From Aquila chrysaetos chrysaetos (taxonomy: Eukaryota > Chordata > Aves > Accipitriformes > Accipitridae), in contig NC_044027.1 of assembly GCF_900496995.4 (NCBI RefSeq), forward strand, positions 16,392,743 through 16,456,742: DNA of 64,000 nucleotides, written 5' to 3'. The notes beneath the pieces were generated by a model. It had not been told where the DNA came from, made no database searches, and worked only from the letters and a program-made list of their open reading frames with translations. Below, piece by piece: positions 51,301 to 62,364 of this stretch (the stretch's first letter is position 1; every line of letters starts with the position of its first letter). The position numbers and the translations under genes were made by a program.

Positions 51301-54300
51301 AGGGCAGAAAAGATTATGACCATCCAACTCTGACTTCCTGCTAATAATACAGGGCATGAAATTTGCTTGGCAATTCCTACAGCAAGATAGGCATTTACAG
51401 TTAAACTACAACACTACTCTTGATTTAAAGTCCAAGTGATAAAGAATGGATACAGAACTCGCCCTTTATGAACCTATTCCTAATATTATTTCCTAGTGCA
51501 GTGAAGGTAAGTATCAGGAGCTAAATATTTGCACCTTGCTCCTTTCTCTTACTTTTCAGCTCTCACTTTTGTCCATTTCTCTTGCTGTTTGGGACTGAAT
51601 GACTTGGGTTTAGAGAACAGTTCATAGCATTCCTAGAACTTAATTGATTTTTTGCATATATTACTACTATGTATAAAACCTTAGCTCCAATTACTCCTAC
51701 CAAAAGGAAAAAGAAGCTAACACTAGATTTCATTTGCATTTAAAAGACCTGGGTTTAAAGAAATTCTCTATTTGCCAAGTGCTTGCAGGCCTCCCTTTTG
51801 TATATCTTGTGCACCTGTATCCCCCAGTGAAGGGAAGGGGCTGACTGGCAGACAGGCTGCAAACGCGGTCGGGGAAGACACATCCCCCATCTGAGCAGAA
51901 AGCAGGGCTGCTTGGGGTCTGTAACCCACGCTGGAAGCCTTATCGTAAGCAAAATTCCCATTTGCTCCATGGAAGCTACAGATACTTCACAGCTACACAG
52001 TAGACCTTCTAACTATCTTGAAACACTGCAATGATTCCTAAAACTGTTTTTGTTCTGAATAGGGCACAATTTCACCTCCAGGGATGCAGCTTTGGAGGGA
52101 CCTGCACGCAGGGTGGTGACATTCCTGCAGCCTTACTCCCTGCTGTGCTGCAGCCAGACATCTGTCAAACTTTTGTCAGGAGACCTCATTCTCTTGATGA
52201 ATAAACTAGGAGACAGCCTCTGAGCCACAGCACAAAGACGGAAAGGGAAATAGGTTTGTGCTTCTCCTGTCTGAAGGAGAGCTGGCCTTGTTTGAAAAGC
52301 ATCTCAGGCCAATTCCAAAGCAAAACATATGTGCAAACGAAAGGGCCCATTTATTTTAAAATACGTCTTACTGCATGAAAGGCCTTTTTGATGCGCTTAT
52401 ATTTGTTTGGCACACTCAGTGGCTGATTACTGCCTATGAAATACATTCCAGCGTCTGAGGCTTCGCTTTCATCCAAACCCAACAGTTTTCTAGCCCAACA
52501 GTTTTAATCTATAGATTTTTGCTTTGTTTTCTTGTAAAGAATAACTAACTTAACAAAAGAAAAAAAAATAAAAGGACTTTAAATTGGTGGGCTGGAATAT
52601 CTTTGGTTACAAATTCACTTTGAGATATCCAGCTGCTTAAAAAAAGTTATTACATTTACAATTGCAAATCAGGAGTCATAGACAAGCAGGACTGGCAGAG
52701 GTGCTGGGAGGCCAGCTACTCCCTTCTCTGCCCCATGCAATATCTACCACAGCAATCTCATTTTTCCCTCAGCAATCAATTAAATTGTTTAATATTCTTT
52801 AATGTTCAGAAATTTGTTTCCTCGTGTCTAACAGGTCTCTTGCTCTAAGGTAAGCCTTGCCCTGCCCACAGAGGATGCAGAGAAAACTTTGTTCCCTCCC
52901 TTCTTGCAGCAATCTTTCACATGTTTGAAGATCTAAAATGTCCCCTTTCCCGTTGTCTCTTCTCTAAGACTAAGCTGGACATCAATCTGTCCTCAAAGCA
53001 CATGCCTTGGGTATGGCATCAGGGCAGATGTTAACGAGGTACAGGGCCACACAGGTCCAGTGACTTTAGCACAGAAAATGCCACCCATATCAGATAATGA
53101 GGTCTCAGCCTGATTTCTGGGGGCCTAATTGCACCTTACAGAAACTGCCTCAACAAGAGCAGCTGCTTTGTGAAGCTGCGTTTGTACTCTAAAATAGGTG
53201 CAACTAAAGAAATCTTTGAAAATTCTCCCAAAGAATGTCTCCTCACTTTGAAGACCCTGAACTCAGCTGCTCCGAAGCCACACCAATTCACTGCAAGAAA
53301 ATTAACCAGTAAGCATAGTTAGACCCCTGGAGGTAGTGCTTTATTGCAAAAGTAAACACCTTGTATAAATCCACTTGCATAGCAAGGACTGTTGCTTGTT
53401 CACCACTGAGTAAACCAAAGGCAGACATCCACATTGCTGCTGCTGTGACTTGGCAGTCAGAGGATGGAGCGAGAGAAGAAGTGCTCCAGGTTCCCCTCAG
53501 CTCCATCGCAGGCACAGCACCCTGCCTCCCCATGCCAAAGCTCCCCAGCATCAGAGAGGGGGACATGAATGTACTGCAAGTGGGCCCTGTTTGTCTGTGG
53601 GCACAGCAGCAGAAGCACAGTGCTGCTACAGCTTCATAGCAAGCATTTCACCCACTACAGGGAATTAGGGCTGCTGCCTCTTAAAGTGTAACCCGTGCCT
53701 CTGCCTCCGTCTCTCCTCATGCTTTCATCCTTTCCTCTCCTTACTCCAAGCAGTTCTGCTCTTTCCCCCTCTGTGATGACTATCAAAGAACTGAGGTGGA
53801 GATGAGCTCACTGATCCTGTCCCTTCAGCTCTTCCCACTCTCAGTCCTAGCTCCAGCATGGCACTCCAGCACAACCCTCTGCTCCTGGCTGCAAGAAGCT
53901 CAGCTACAGCCCCCTCCACCTCTCACCTGCCACTGGCACAGTCGCAACAGCCAACCTGCCTCCTCCACCACGCACACAGAGCAAACTATCTCCGAATCCT
54001 TCTGAAGCACACCTCTGCTGGGTGCACAGCCTGAAAAAAAATGCTCCTGGACGTGAAGGATATTCTCTGAAGAAAATCAAACCTCATATAACCAGAGAAC
54101 CAAAGTGACAAGCAACCAGGTATTGGGGAATCCATTATAGCTGCAGCAATGGTTATGTTTTACTTTCTCACATAATTCCTTCAAGATTAGTTTGAAGGCC
54201 ATTAGTTGCGCTGCTTTACCACAGCCATTGTCACTTGTGCAGAATTAAATCTAAAACCTTTCAGAGCCACAGAGAAAGCCCCTGACACTGGAGAATTACA

Positions 54301-57300
54301 CTGCTTGCAAATGGCAGGTTTCTGTTCCACGCAGTTAAGGTATTATAGACTGCATCTCAGAGAAGTCACACTATGATCTACAGACCAAGAGCAATGATAA
54401 TAAAACACTCCATAAAAAAACAATACCAGACAGCACTTCAAACAAGTTTATTAAGAAAAATACTACTACGTGGAAAGACAAATCCAGAGTCTTTACATAC
54501 AAAAGACTCCACTGGGTCTGCCATTAACTTATCTCCAGTTTTCTGCCCTAACACTAGTAAGGTACAGAGGGAGAGTATCACCTGCACTTGTAGAAAAAGA
54601 ACAGAGGTGTACACTTTTTAAAAGAATGAAGTTAGGGCTATAAAGAGATTTAAGCATGAAGAAGTCACCAACGCAAGATATCACAGCTTTGCACCTAGAT
54701 GTTGCAGAATACAGCACAGAATCTCTTGCACTAAGAAGCCACCTAACCACACATGGAAATACCAGCTTTGGGAGAGTCATGATTTCACTCTCTCCCATCT
54801 CTAATCTTACTGCATTCACCCAGGTCTTGATCTACCAGGCTGCAGGTATCTCTGGAGACCCACAGCATCCCTAGGAAGTCAAGGGAATGTGAATGAGCTG
54901 AGAATAGGTCTGAAAGGACTAGATTTACCAGCAGTCCCACTACAGTCAGTACACTAACTGAATGAGTTCATCTAGGACGTGATCATCTAATGACTTGTGT
55001 TCACAAGACTAGTAGAGAAAAGGCTATCAATAGCACTTCATCACTCTAGTGTGGTAACAAAAAGAACAGTTGCACTGAGCAAGAGATGCTTCTTCCCATC
55101 TCAGTCACTTCTGTGAACCAGACATATTCTGAAATTCCTTTAAAGCTACTGGCCAGTTTATAAACTCTTAGAACAGATTTTGATGAGTAGCCTACAACAA
55201 GCATGGTCAAATTAACTGTATGCACAGTAAACAGAACATCATATACGAAGGTTCCTGTTGTCACCTAAGTCCTGCACCTCTGACCCGACTTACAGAACAC
55301 CACCGAAAACCCCATTTGCAAACTGTTCTTGCTCCCAGGCCACTCACTGGCATCAGAGGAGCAAGGTCAGACCCACTCAGCTGAGAAGGTGGTGACCCGT
55401 GGAAGGGAGCAGATCAGAGTGCATTAAGTGACCCTGCTTTGAGCAGGAGGCAGGCCTCCTGACCAACCTAAATCATCCATTAGCCTGTGATCCAAGCCAT
55501 GTGGGTGGACCTCCAAGCTGGCAGAGAAGAGCAACTCCAATGCAAAGTGAAGTGAGCAGACCTTGTCAGCAAGTCATATAATTAAAACAATGTACAAGAA
55601 TTAAGTAGGCCTTCAGTACCGGGCATCCAAAATCAGCAGGACAGTGAATGCACTGCAGTACCAAAACTGAGAGGAGCTGCTTCTTTCCTCATCCACACTC
55701 AAGAGCAAAAGAAAACGGAAACTTACCCAATAAAACACTGGGACCTTCCTCTATCAGCAGAACATTAGAGCCAGGCACCAGTGCTCCAGCTTCACAGACT
55801 ACCATGTTCAACCCAGCCCTTTCTACTGCTTCTACCACTGTGTTTCAGGCTCCCTCTTCTTGCCTGCAGCTAAACTCATCCTTTGTCTTGCCCTCTTCTC
55901 CTGCCAGGAAATTGCTGCAGGCCTTTAACACAGCTCAGCTTAATTGCAAGTCAAAAATACCGCATGTTGCACTGGCTTTTGTAAGCAAAGCAAGGGCACT
56001 GCAAGCTCAGGAGAAGAGAATGGTCTCCAAGCCTAGCTCCACTGGAGCCTGCTTACAATGCTTTTGCCAGCTCAGAGATGGTCTTTTCTGTACAAACGAA
56101 TCAATAATAATAATTAGTACTTAGATAGTGCCTTCCAGATATCTGTCCTCACAACAGCCCTGTGAGGTAGGTTAAGTATTATTATCTCCATTTTATGACT
56201 GGGAAAACTACGGCACAGAGCTGTGGGGAAACTTGCCCAAGACCATAGCATTAGAACAGCAATTAAAACTCAAGACACTGGTAACTCCTGGTCTAATCCT
56301 CAATGCACAGACCATGACAACTATTCTCTCACCTCTAAATAATGCAACTAAAATACTCGTAAAAATATTGCAGCTGTAGTAAGAACTCCTGCAGTATCAT
56401 GGCTGAATGGCATGGCACATCAGAGCATGACACACTGCTTCCAGGTACTATGTAGGATTTGCCAAGGAATATGAAAGGGATCACAAATGCAGCTGCCCTT
56501 TTGTCACCTGGGCATTTAGACAATCCCAGACATTGGCTCAGCTGGCAGCAAAACACTTCTGGCATGCTAGCAAAAGCCAGCAGAAGTACCTTAACTTCCT
56601 GCACATGGAAGAAAGTCTCACCAACACCAGTTCCAATGGCCGGCTCACACACAGAAGATAGGAACCAGAAAAAACATGGCTTTGCTCCATGGATATTTAG
56701 GAGGGATTCAGAAAACCTCCCAGCCTACTGGGAAAACCACCTTGAATACTGGACCATACTAAGCTAAGCTCTTGAAAAGCCAACCATGAACCACACAAGC
56801 ATCACGTTATATCCTCCCCTCCCCAAGTACCAGGCGATCATCACGTTCCGGGTGGAATTGCTCAGCGTAAGCCTATCTGGACCACACATCATGCCAACAA
56901 GTAGGCAGGCAGCAGTTTCTGGAAATGGGATACTATCAATTGAATCCTATGAAATACAGCACCTCTTCTTCTCAGAGTGCAACACAATCCCAAGGACACA
57001 AGTTTAAATAGCTGGACTATCCACAAAGAGGAGAGGATGCCATCGTACAGTCTGCTTTGCAGGGCAGAAAAAAAAGATGTCCCAGATTATGGGAAAAAAG
57101 ACGAGAGGGGAAGCAAACAAAATATAAAAATATCCAGATGATATCCAAACAGGTTCAGTTTTCCACCCTACCCCCTCCCCCAGAAGGAGCCAGTCCTCTG
57201 CAACCAGAGGGCTGCGACACCCTGCAAAAGAGGTGGTAAATGTGGACATACTTTAACAGTACTGAGATCCATGGGGTGTTTGATAATATCATGATAGTCA

Positions 57301-60300
57301 TGTAATTCCAAGGCCTCTGCATCAACAGGCTTGTAAAAGGGCCATGCATAGGCTGCATGCTTCTTCGAGAGCATCTCCTTGAGAATGCTGTCACAGTACT
57401 TGAGGTGCTCAGAGAGTTTGCCCTTCTTCCCTGCATGTTGGGGGACCTCTCCATCTTCAAGGTCTTTCTTTGGTGGTTTGATGGGCCGGCCACCGCTCTC
57501 CCGTCGAGCGATGATTTTGGCCTGCTTCGGGTCCGAGAGGGGCGTGGGCGACTCGCTTCGGCTGGCAGTGATCGCAGAGGTCGTAGGGGTTGTCGTGTCT
57601 GCTTTCCGCTTCACTCCCTTTTTCTGAAACAGCAGATGGACAGACTTCATAAGTACATGCCCAGCTCCCATGCTACACTAGCAGAAACCTAGCACAGTTC
57701 ATCCTTATTTTTGAGATCTGCCTGTCCTCTGACAGAAAATACAATTATTTCACTGGGATAAATGGGACTTGTGACTGACTAGAAGCTTCAACACACAATT
57801 CAGTGACTACAACACGATGTATTACTACATGTCATCTGAGCCACAGTAACCAGCCATTTGCACGAGTCCAACCCAACCCCAAACATGATGCAAAATGTGT
57901 TAGCTCTATGTATTTCACTGAGATTTAAACTAAGGACTCTTACCTCATGTTTGCCAAGGGAAAGGAGTGCGCCCAGTCGATTACTGCAGCTCAGCTGATG
58001 CATCGTGACTTAGTAAGTGTCAGTAACTTAACCACATGTCTGAGTCCCCAGTGGCAGGATCAGGCTATAAGTTCTGAACCAAAGCATATTAATCACCAAA
58101 GACCCATGAGCCCTCACTCCCTTGTATTTAGTGGGTGTGCTAAGGTAGATTGCTTATTATGGACAAAAGCAAGAATTTAATGATTTTGCCTTAAGCAAGT
58201 AAAACCTCTCTCACATAAATTCAAGCTGCGACTATCCAGTCAGCTCTCTCTTCTGCTCCTATGAAGGATTTATTTCTCTGGAGAGAGAGAGAGGGGGAAA
58301 AAAAGATCCTTAGGGAAATCTAAGGGAAATGTTAAGTAAATCCCAAGCAGAATTAATTTTGCAGCATGTATTTGGCAAACTCACTTCTGGGTTCACCCTT
58401 GAGTTTGAAAATTACACTGGTTCTCAGAAGCAACTTATTTGGACAGAAACTGAAGTACGAGATAGGCTTCTGAGGAGGACAGCTTATCTGCGAGAAGATC
58501 TGACTTAAAATTTCTCCAGTAATTCCCAAACTATAGGGTTAAATAAGCAAAACAATTCTGTGGCTCTGCTGGTCCATGCAACCTCACATTAGAGAACACC
58601 AATACTGTTGCAGTTAATTCCCCAGTTTAGAAAAAAACCCAGCTTTCTCTGAGCAATGCTTTCATCATTTTTAAAGCAACACAGAGCTTGCTAGGAAAAT
58701 TCCAATTATTTAGAGCAACGTTTTCATTCACCCATACATTAACATAGTAAATAGCAAAACACCAATTACAACTCCCAGAAGATTACTCAGTAAGGAAGAC
58801 AGAACTAATGCACCCAAAACCTGCAGGCAACATCAGTCTCCTCCAACTGGAGTGACAGGCTTGTCTTGAACTGGTTTATGGCAGAGAGGGACATTCCTAG
58901 TGCTAGAGTCTGCAAACCTTAAAGGAACAGTCCCAGCAAAATCAGGGGCTCAGTTACAGAAAGAAGAGATGCTTTGGGCTATATGGTGCAAAATGGGGGA
59001 AACCTCCAACAGCCTTCTGGTTCATGGAGCATCAGCACTGGCTAAGACTATGGTCAGATGAGAGCTTGTAACTGAGTTGGACAATTACAGTTGACATCAC
59101 CTCAGCTGGGATGTGGCAAAACTGGCAGAACTTTTCTCAACCCTCTCAAACTTGACAGCAAGCACTTGTCTGAGCACAACCCAAAGGGACAACAATGGTC
59201 AGAGAGGCAAGGAGTCAAATGTGAAGGAAGGAATGCATGTAACCAGCAGTGAGGGGATGAAAATAAAGCACTGCTTAGCAATATTGCCTTCTGAAGAGGA
59301 AGGGGTTGAGTTCTCCATTTACCTTGACTACTGGTGGCGTAGGAGGCACCACGGGCATTATCGGAGCAGCAGGCGGAGGGGGAGCAGCGGCGGGAGGGGC
59401 AGTGACAGGCGGGACATTAGCAGTGATGGTTGGCACAGGGGTGGCAGCAATGACGGGCGTCTGAGACACGGCTGGAGGGACGTTCTGGAACGGGGCCGGC
59501 GGGGAGACGGAAGACACGGCCACTGCTTGCTGCGCTCCTTTCAAACGACAAAGTGAAAACACACTGCAATGTACTGATGGTTACAAGAGCTGACAAGACA
59601 TCAGGAACAAAGTGACAGTGGTGCTGCTGGACTGTGCGAACATGGGCTCAGCAAAAGGCTTCCCAGTCCAGGGCCACAGGAAGAGCACAAAGGACACAGT
59701 GTGATTTGCTTAGTGCTGTTACCCAGCGGTCAACAAAAAATGAGAAATCGCTGACCTAAGTCCTTGTACCATGAGCTTTAGGCCAGCCACATGCAAGCAA
59801 ACTCCTTCAAGCTTGGCATGTGGGGTGTGTGTTGCTCTGGGACAGTCTTCACCCCTCTTGTGCTCTCATAGCTACCCCGCACTCAGCAAAAGAGCAGGAG
59901 CTCAAGGAGAGGGAATGGAGGGAGATGGCTCTTTTGGACAGCTGCTGTCCTGCACAGACCTCAATCTGGAGAGTGTTTTTACTATGCATGACAAATGGTA
60001 ACAACCACTCCCCTATTGCCAGCTTCACACCCAAGACTCCAAAGCACTTCAGGTTTGCCACAAGGTATACAACGAAACAGCTGGGAGTAGAGCCTAAGTC
60101 TCCTGATAACCAGGCAAATGTCTCATGCTAGACCTGCACTGTTAAAGAACTGCCTACTAGCGTAAAGGGGGACAAATCTAGTAACTAATGACCGCAGTAG
60201 CAATACTCCTCTATGTTTTTACAGCAGCTTTGATCAAAGGATGCTGAAAAGACACATCATCACAAATTTCTCTGAGCTTGAAGGGAGTTGTAGCTCCACC

Positions 60301-62364
60301 TGGCACCTGAGATGTGGGAAAACCAAGAGGAACAGTTGACTTTCCCAGAGCAACAATTAGAACTTGTTTACAGAAAAAAAAATTTGCAACAGTTTAATTC
60401 AGCCCACACAAGCTCCTTTTTGAACTGTTTTACCATGCTTACAGACATTTTAGTCCTAAATTCACTTAAAATCAACTCTAGGTAAGCTGAACTAAACTTA
60501 GTTTCTACTGATATGCAATGGTCTACACAGCCTTTTGCAATGGCTTAACAAATCCTTTCTGTTGATCAAACTTTATTCTATGATGTTGCAACCATGTGTG
60601 CGAAAGAAAAACATTACACGGGGTTTAGGGGATAGGCAAGATTTGAGTCCAAGTCTCTACTGTGTCAGACTTCTGCCAGAAGCTTGGGTGAGCTGTATAA
60701 ACCCAGGTCTGTAAAGGCATTCTATGCCATGGTCTGTCACTTGCAGGAGACTGGCATGTCTGACTACCTTGCCTCTTCTTGCCTTAGTTTCTTCTTTGCA
60801 TACAGGAAGCAACAGCATTGCCCTCCCTCGCTGAAGCACTGCGTGGATGGGTAAGTCACAGATGGTAAGATGTTTGTATGACAAATGCAGAGTGGCCTTA
60901 AGACAGACAAGCCCTGAAACAACTGGGTGAACATATCTAGACATCTCACACTCTCCTCTCCACTGCTTTAACTGTTAGACTACGTGCTGCCTTCCTAGCC
61001 TCTTCACCATTTGCAAAGCCAGGCAGCTTGGAAGGTGGGTCAGGCTTTGGCAACAGGCTCGTAACGTTTAATGTCACTGGATCAGGTTAATACCTGCACT
61101 CTGCGTGCCCACTGATGGCTTGCGACCTTTGCCTTTAGGAACTGGGGGTAATAATTCGACTTCCTCCTGAGGCATCTGGGCAACCTTCTGCAGAAATATC
61201 TTCTCCAGGGCTTGGGCCATGAGGACGATGTCGTCTGTGGGCTGCAGAAATAAGAATACAAGCCCATGCTGTATCATCCACATATTAGAAGCAGAGAGGT
61301 TCAAGATCAGGCTTTGAAATCCCCAATGACACTGCACTTCAAATAAATGATGGTATCCAAGCTACGACAATAAACAGACTAGCTCTTTTCCCTCCTTCCA
61401 TGCTACCCTCCTGCTCTTCTATTATAGTCTAGCATGCAATAATTACAGCCTCTAAGTACACTGCATCCAGAGAGTTATCAGGACTTCCAGTAGGAGCCTG
61501 ATAACTAGCATCCCGTGCAACAGTGTGGAAGCAGCAAAGTGGAACAGATGAGCTGTCCTCCCCTGCTTGCCAGCAGGTCCCAGAGAAGAGTGTAAACACA
61601 TACTCTGTGGCTCAAACTAATTAATTTGTTTATTTCAGCTTCTTCACCAGTATGGGTCAATGATGACAAACCACTATAGAAAACATAATACAAAGAATAG
61701 AGGCTTTTAACAACCTAACAAAACAGCAAACAAGCCAAACCCAAAATAATAAGCAATCTAAAGGTGTGCAAGTATGGACGAGACATAGGCAAAGAACAGA
61801 GCTATACTTCCTGAACTGCTCTCTGCTGCTAAGAGATACTATTTACTTCTAGACAGCCAGTGTAACACATAGCACTAATACCCCACAGAACACCTGCAAA
61901 GTACTGCATAAACCATAGCTCATCTGAAAGAATTCCTAACTGAAAATAAAAGGAGTAAAAACTTGCTACTTAACCCCAGAACAGAAATCTACCTATAATT
62001 AAAAGGCACATTTGCCATTTTAACTAGTCCAGGGGAAGAAAGACACAGCACAAAGACAGCTTTGTGCATTTCAAGTAATGTGGTTGCAATTAGCGGCATT
62101 TCAAATCCTCACAAGGAGGGCCCTGAGCACAGCAGAGCTGGCCCTGTTCAAAACCTGCACTGTAACAGTTGCAGGTGGGTCTTTCCTAGGCAGTGCTGCA
62201 GCTAAATGCTTGTCTGGGCTCTTTACCTTGTTATAAATGTAACAATTTGTAAACATGGTGTTGAAATCCTGCATACATTCACTGGCACTCCAGTAATAGT
62301 TATGTTCCAGGCGCTTCTTGATCGTCCCCATGTCCATGGGGTTTTTTATTATTTTGTGATAATC
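45266..62364 (-). CDS. BRD3: BRD3, BET-family bromodomain protein (ten exons, 5' end outside window)
   Basis: BRD3 is a nuclear chromatin reader that binds acetylated histones and GATA1 through two bromodomains and recruits transcription and chromatin factors through its ET domain. Ten exons (listed separately) join with matching phases into 1,968 nt: 655 codons and a stop. With the 71 residues of the missing first coding exon the total is 726, as in human. Order of parts in that numbering: rest of BD1 (72-143, Asn116 in NCYIYNK), a Pro/Ala-rich linker (168-238), a basic KKGVKRK segment, BD2 (about 306-416, Asn391 in [11 protein letters not shown]), an acidic Ser block (436-452), a coiled-coil segment, a Lys-rich tract, the ET domain (about 565-645), and a Ser-rich tail ending DSSDSE. 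Local choices such as KRLEHNYYW and the [10 protein letters not shown] segment favour BRD3 over BRD2, BRD4 or BRDT. The N-terminal exon with the WPF shelf lies beyond 64,000. Confidence 0.97.
45382..46181 (-). other. BRD3: BRD3 intron
   Basis: An 800-bp intron with GTAATG donor and CCCCGCAG acceptor, phase 1. I see nothing else in it. Confidence 0.9.
46182..46310 (-). CDS. BRD3: BRD3 coding exon (residues 647-688)
   Basis: Encodes [16 protein letters not shown], then a basic/acidic helix [19 protein letters not shown] and KKPAKK. The human protein has SSS where NNN occurs here. Phase 1 at both ends. Acceptor CTCCACAG. Confidence 0.97.
46311..48168 (-). other. BRD3: BRD3 intron with G27 run
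   Basis: A 1.86-kb intron, donor GTAAGT, phase 1. It holds a 27-base G run at 47,302-47,328 and possible traces of old MIR/L3-type repeats at about 47.5-47.9 kb. Confidence 0.88.
47302..47328 (+). repeat. G27 homopolymer
   Basis: 27 uninterrupted G on the plus strand, preceded by TTC and followed by ATC. The BRD3 pre-mRNA would carry C27, so any G-quadruplex would form on the plus (template) strand DNA. Confidence 0.93.
48169..48461 (-). CDS. BRD3: BRD3 coding exon: ET domain (residues 549-645)
   Basis: Encodes [20 protein letters not shown], then the extra-terminal domain with [39 protein letters not shown] and [20 protein letters not shown], ending QRKPF. The ET domain binds short basic peptides from partners such as NSD3, CHD4 and JMJD6. 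Acceptor is a C-run plus AG. Donor GTAAGT, phase 1. Confidence 0.98.
48462..48990 (-). other. BRD3: BRD3 intron
   Basis: A 529-bp intron with GTGAGA donor and CCCCCCCAG acceptor. Nothing else recognised. Confidence 0.9.
48991..49226 (-). CDS. BRD3: BRD3 coding exon: coiled coil end and Lys-rich tract (residues 470-547)
   Basis: Begins [19 protein letters not shown], then a long Lys/Glu/Asp tract (about 30 residues, mostly Lys) with likely nuclear-localisation function, then [19 protein letters not shown] and NSTTTAN. Phase 0 start, phase 2 end, split codon Arg548. Confidence 0.97.
49227..50054 (-). other. BRD3: BRD3 intron with old repeat relic
   Basis: An 828-bp intron, donor GTATGG, acceptor CCCTCAG. 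It includes a MIR-like stretch at about 49,485-49,620. Confidence 0.88.
49485..49620 (+). mobile_element. MIR-type SINE relic (low confidence)
   Basis: AATCCTGGGTTCACTTCTTG followed by GCTCTCCTACTAGCTTGCTT matches the order of the amniote MIR-like consensus (CCTGGGTTC, GGCTCTGCCAC, GACTTGCTGTGTGAC). The rest is too decayed to follow. Confidence 0.5.
50055..50246 (-). CDS. BRD3: BRD3 coding exon: BD2 end and acidic Ser block (residues 406-469)
   Basis: Begins [20 protein letters not shown], then [35 protein letters not shown] and QEQ. The Ser/Asp/Glu block is a likely casein-kinase-2 substrate in BET proteins. The end begins the dimerising coiled coil. Phase 0 at both ends (64 codons). Confidence 0.97.
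50247..50669 (-). other. BRD3: BRD3 intron
   Basis: A 423-bp intron, donor GTAAAG, acceptor TTTTGTAG. Nothing else recognised. Confidence 0.9.
50670..50798 (-). CDS. BRD3: BRD3 coding exon: BD2 acetyl-lysine site (residues 363-405)
   Basis: Encodes [20 protein letters not shown], then [14 protein letters not shown] with the acetyl-lysine-contacting Asn391, and VVAMARKLQ. Phase 0 at both ends. Acceptor TTTGCAG. The first residue is Lys where human has Arg. Confidence 0.98.
52890..53110 (-). mobile_element. Old CR1/L3-type LINE relic
   Basis: The plus strand reads CAGCAATCTTTCACATGTTT then GAAGATCTAAAATGTCCCC, later TCTCTTCTCTAAGACTAAGC. This follows the reverse complement of the CR1/L3 ORF2 3' part (sense: GTTTAGTCTTGAGAAAAGAA, then a GACATGATAACAGTCTTCAA block). 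It is truncated and strongly diverged. LINE sense is on the minus strand. Confidence 0.6.
56100..56320 (+). mobile_element. MIR-family SINE
   Basis: Clear MIR order: TTAGTACTTAGATAGTGCC, then TCCTCACAACAGCCCTGTGA followed by GGTAGGTTAAGTATTATTAT, CTCCATTTTATGACTGGGAA, GCACAGAGCTG, AACTTGCCCAAGACC, and a decayed tail with CTCCTGGTCTAATCCTCAAT. MIR is a tRNA-derived SINE that was active in early amniotes. Copies in birds are few and very old, so its legibility here is notable. Confidence 0.85.
57252..57623 (-). CDS. BRD3: BRD3 coding exon: linker and first part of BD2 (residues 239-362)
   Basis: Begins [20 protein letters not shown] and continues through [22 protein letters not shown]2 then starts with [20 protein letters not shown], the WPF shelf in [20 protein letters not shown] and [14 protein letters not shown]. 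Phase 0 at both ends (124 codons). No frame break. Confidence 0.98.
57624..59322 (-). other. BRD3: BRD3 intron
   Basis: A 1.7-kb intron, donor GTAAAT, acceptor CTGTTTCAG, phase 0. No gene or recognised repeat. Confidence 0.88.
59323..59537 (-). CDS. BRD3: BRD3 coding exon: Pro/Ala-rich linker (residues 168-238)
   Basis: Encodes [20 protein letters not shown], then [18 protein letters not shown] and a Pro/Ala run to PTPPVVK. This disordered linker joins the two bromodomains. The split codon at its start completes Gly167. The acceptor (TTTGAAAG) is weaker than the others but fits phase and homology. Confidence 0.95.
59538..61093 (-). other. BRD3: BRD3 intron with MIR-like relics
   Basis: A 1.56-kb intron, donor GTATTA, phase 1. 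Two stretches (about 60,020-60,140 and 60,945-61,005) look like tails of MIR-type SINEs on the plus strand. Confidence 0.85.
60020..60140 (+). mobile_element. MIR-type SINE tail relic
   Basis: GAGCCTAAGTCTCCTGATAA followed by CCAGGCAAATGTCTC and CTAGACCTGCAC corresponds to the MIR-like 3' part (AACCCAAGTCTCCTGACTCC, then CAGTGCTCTAACCAC, and a CTAGACC end). Only the 3' half is legible. Confidence 0.5.
61094..61241 (-). CDS. BRD3: BRD3 coding exon: end of BD1 (residues 118-166)
   Basis: Encodes [40 protein letters not shown] and KPSVGTQSA. It holds the BD1 C helix. Phase 0 start after TTTCTGCAG, phase 1 end at GCAG|GTATTA. Confidence 0.98.
61242..62226 (-). other. BRD3: BRD3 intron
   Basis: A 985-bp intron, donor GTAAAG, phase 0. 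No recognised feature. Confidence 0.88.
62227..62364 (-). CDS. BRD3: BRD3 coding exon: BD1 core (residues 72-117)
   Basis: Encodes [40 protein letters not shown] and CYIYNK, with the acetyl-lysine-contacting Asn116. It follows the acceptor TCTTCAACAG in phase 0. The human protein has Asn-Asn where His-Asn occurs here. This is the most 5' BRD3 exon in the window. Confidence 0.98.

Larger units (their letters stand above)
50799..57251 (-). other. BRD3: BRD3 large intron
   Basis: A 6.45-kb intron, donor GTATGT, phase 0, the largest in this part of the gene. It holds an antisense-to-plus CR1-like LINE relic near 52.9-53.1 kb and a well-preserved MIR relic at 56.1-56.3 kb. The remaining sequence shows no exon or RNA gene. 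Confidence 0.9.

Noticed and set aside
50799..57251. Search for a hidden extra exon or RNA gene in the large BRD3 intron
   Set aside because: The flanking exons join in phase at the expected residue positions, and nothing in the intron matches BRD3, a tRNA or a recognised small RNA.
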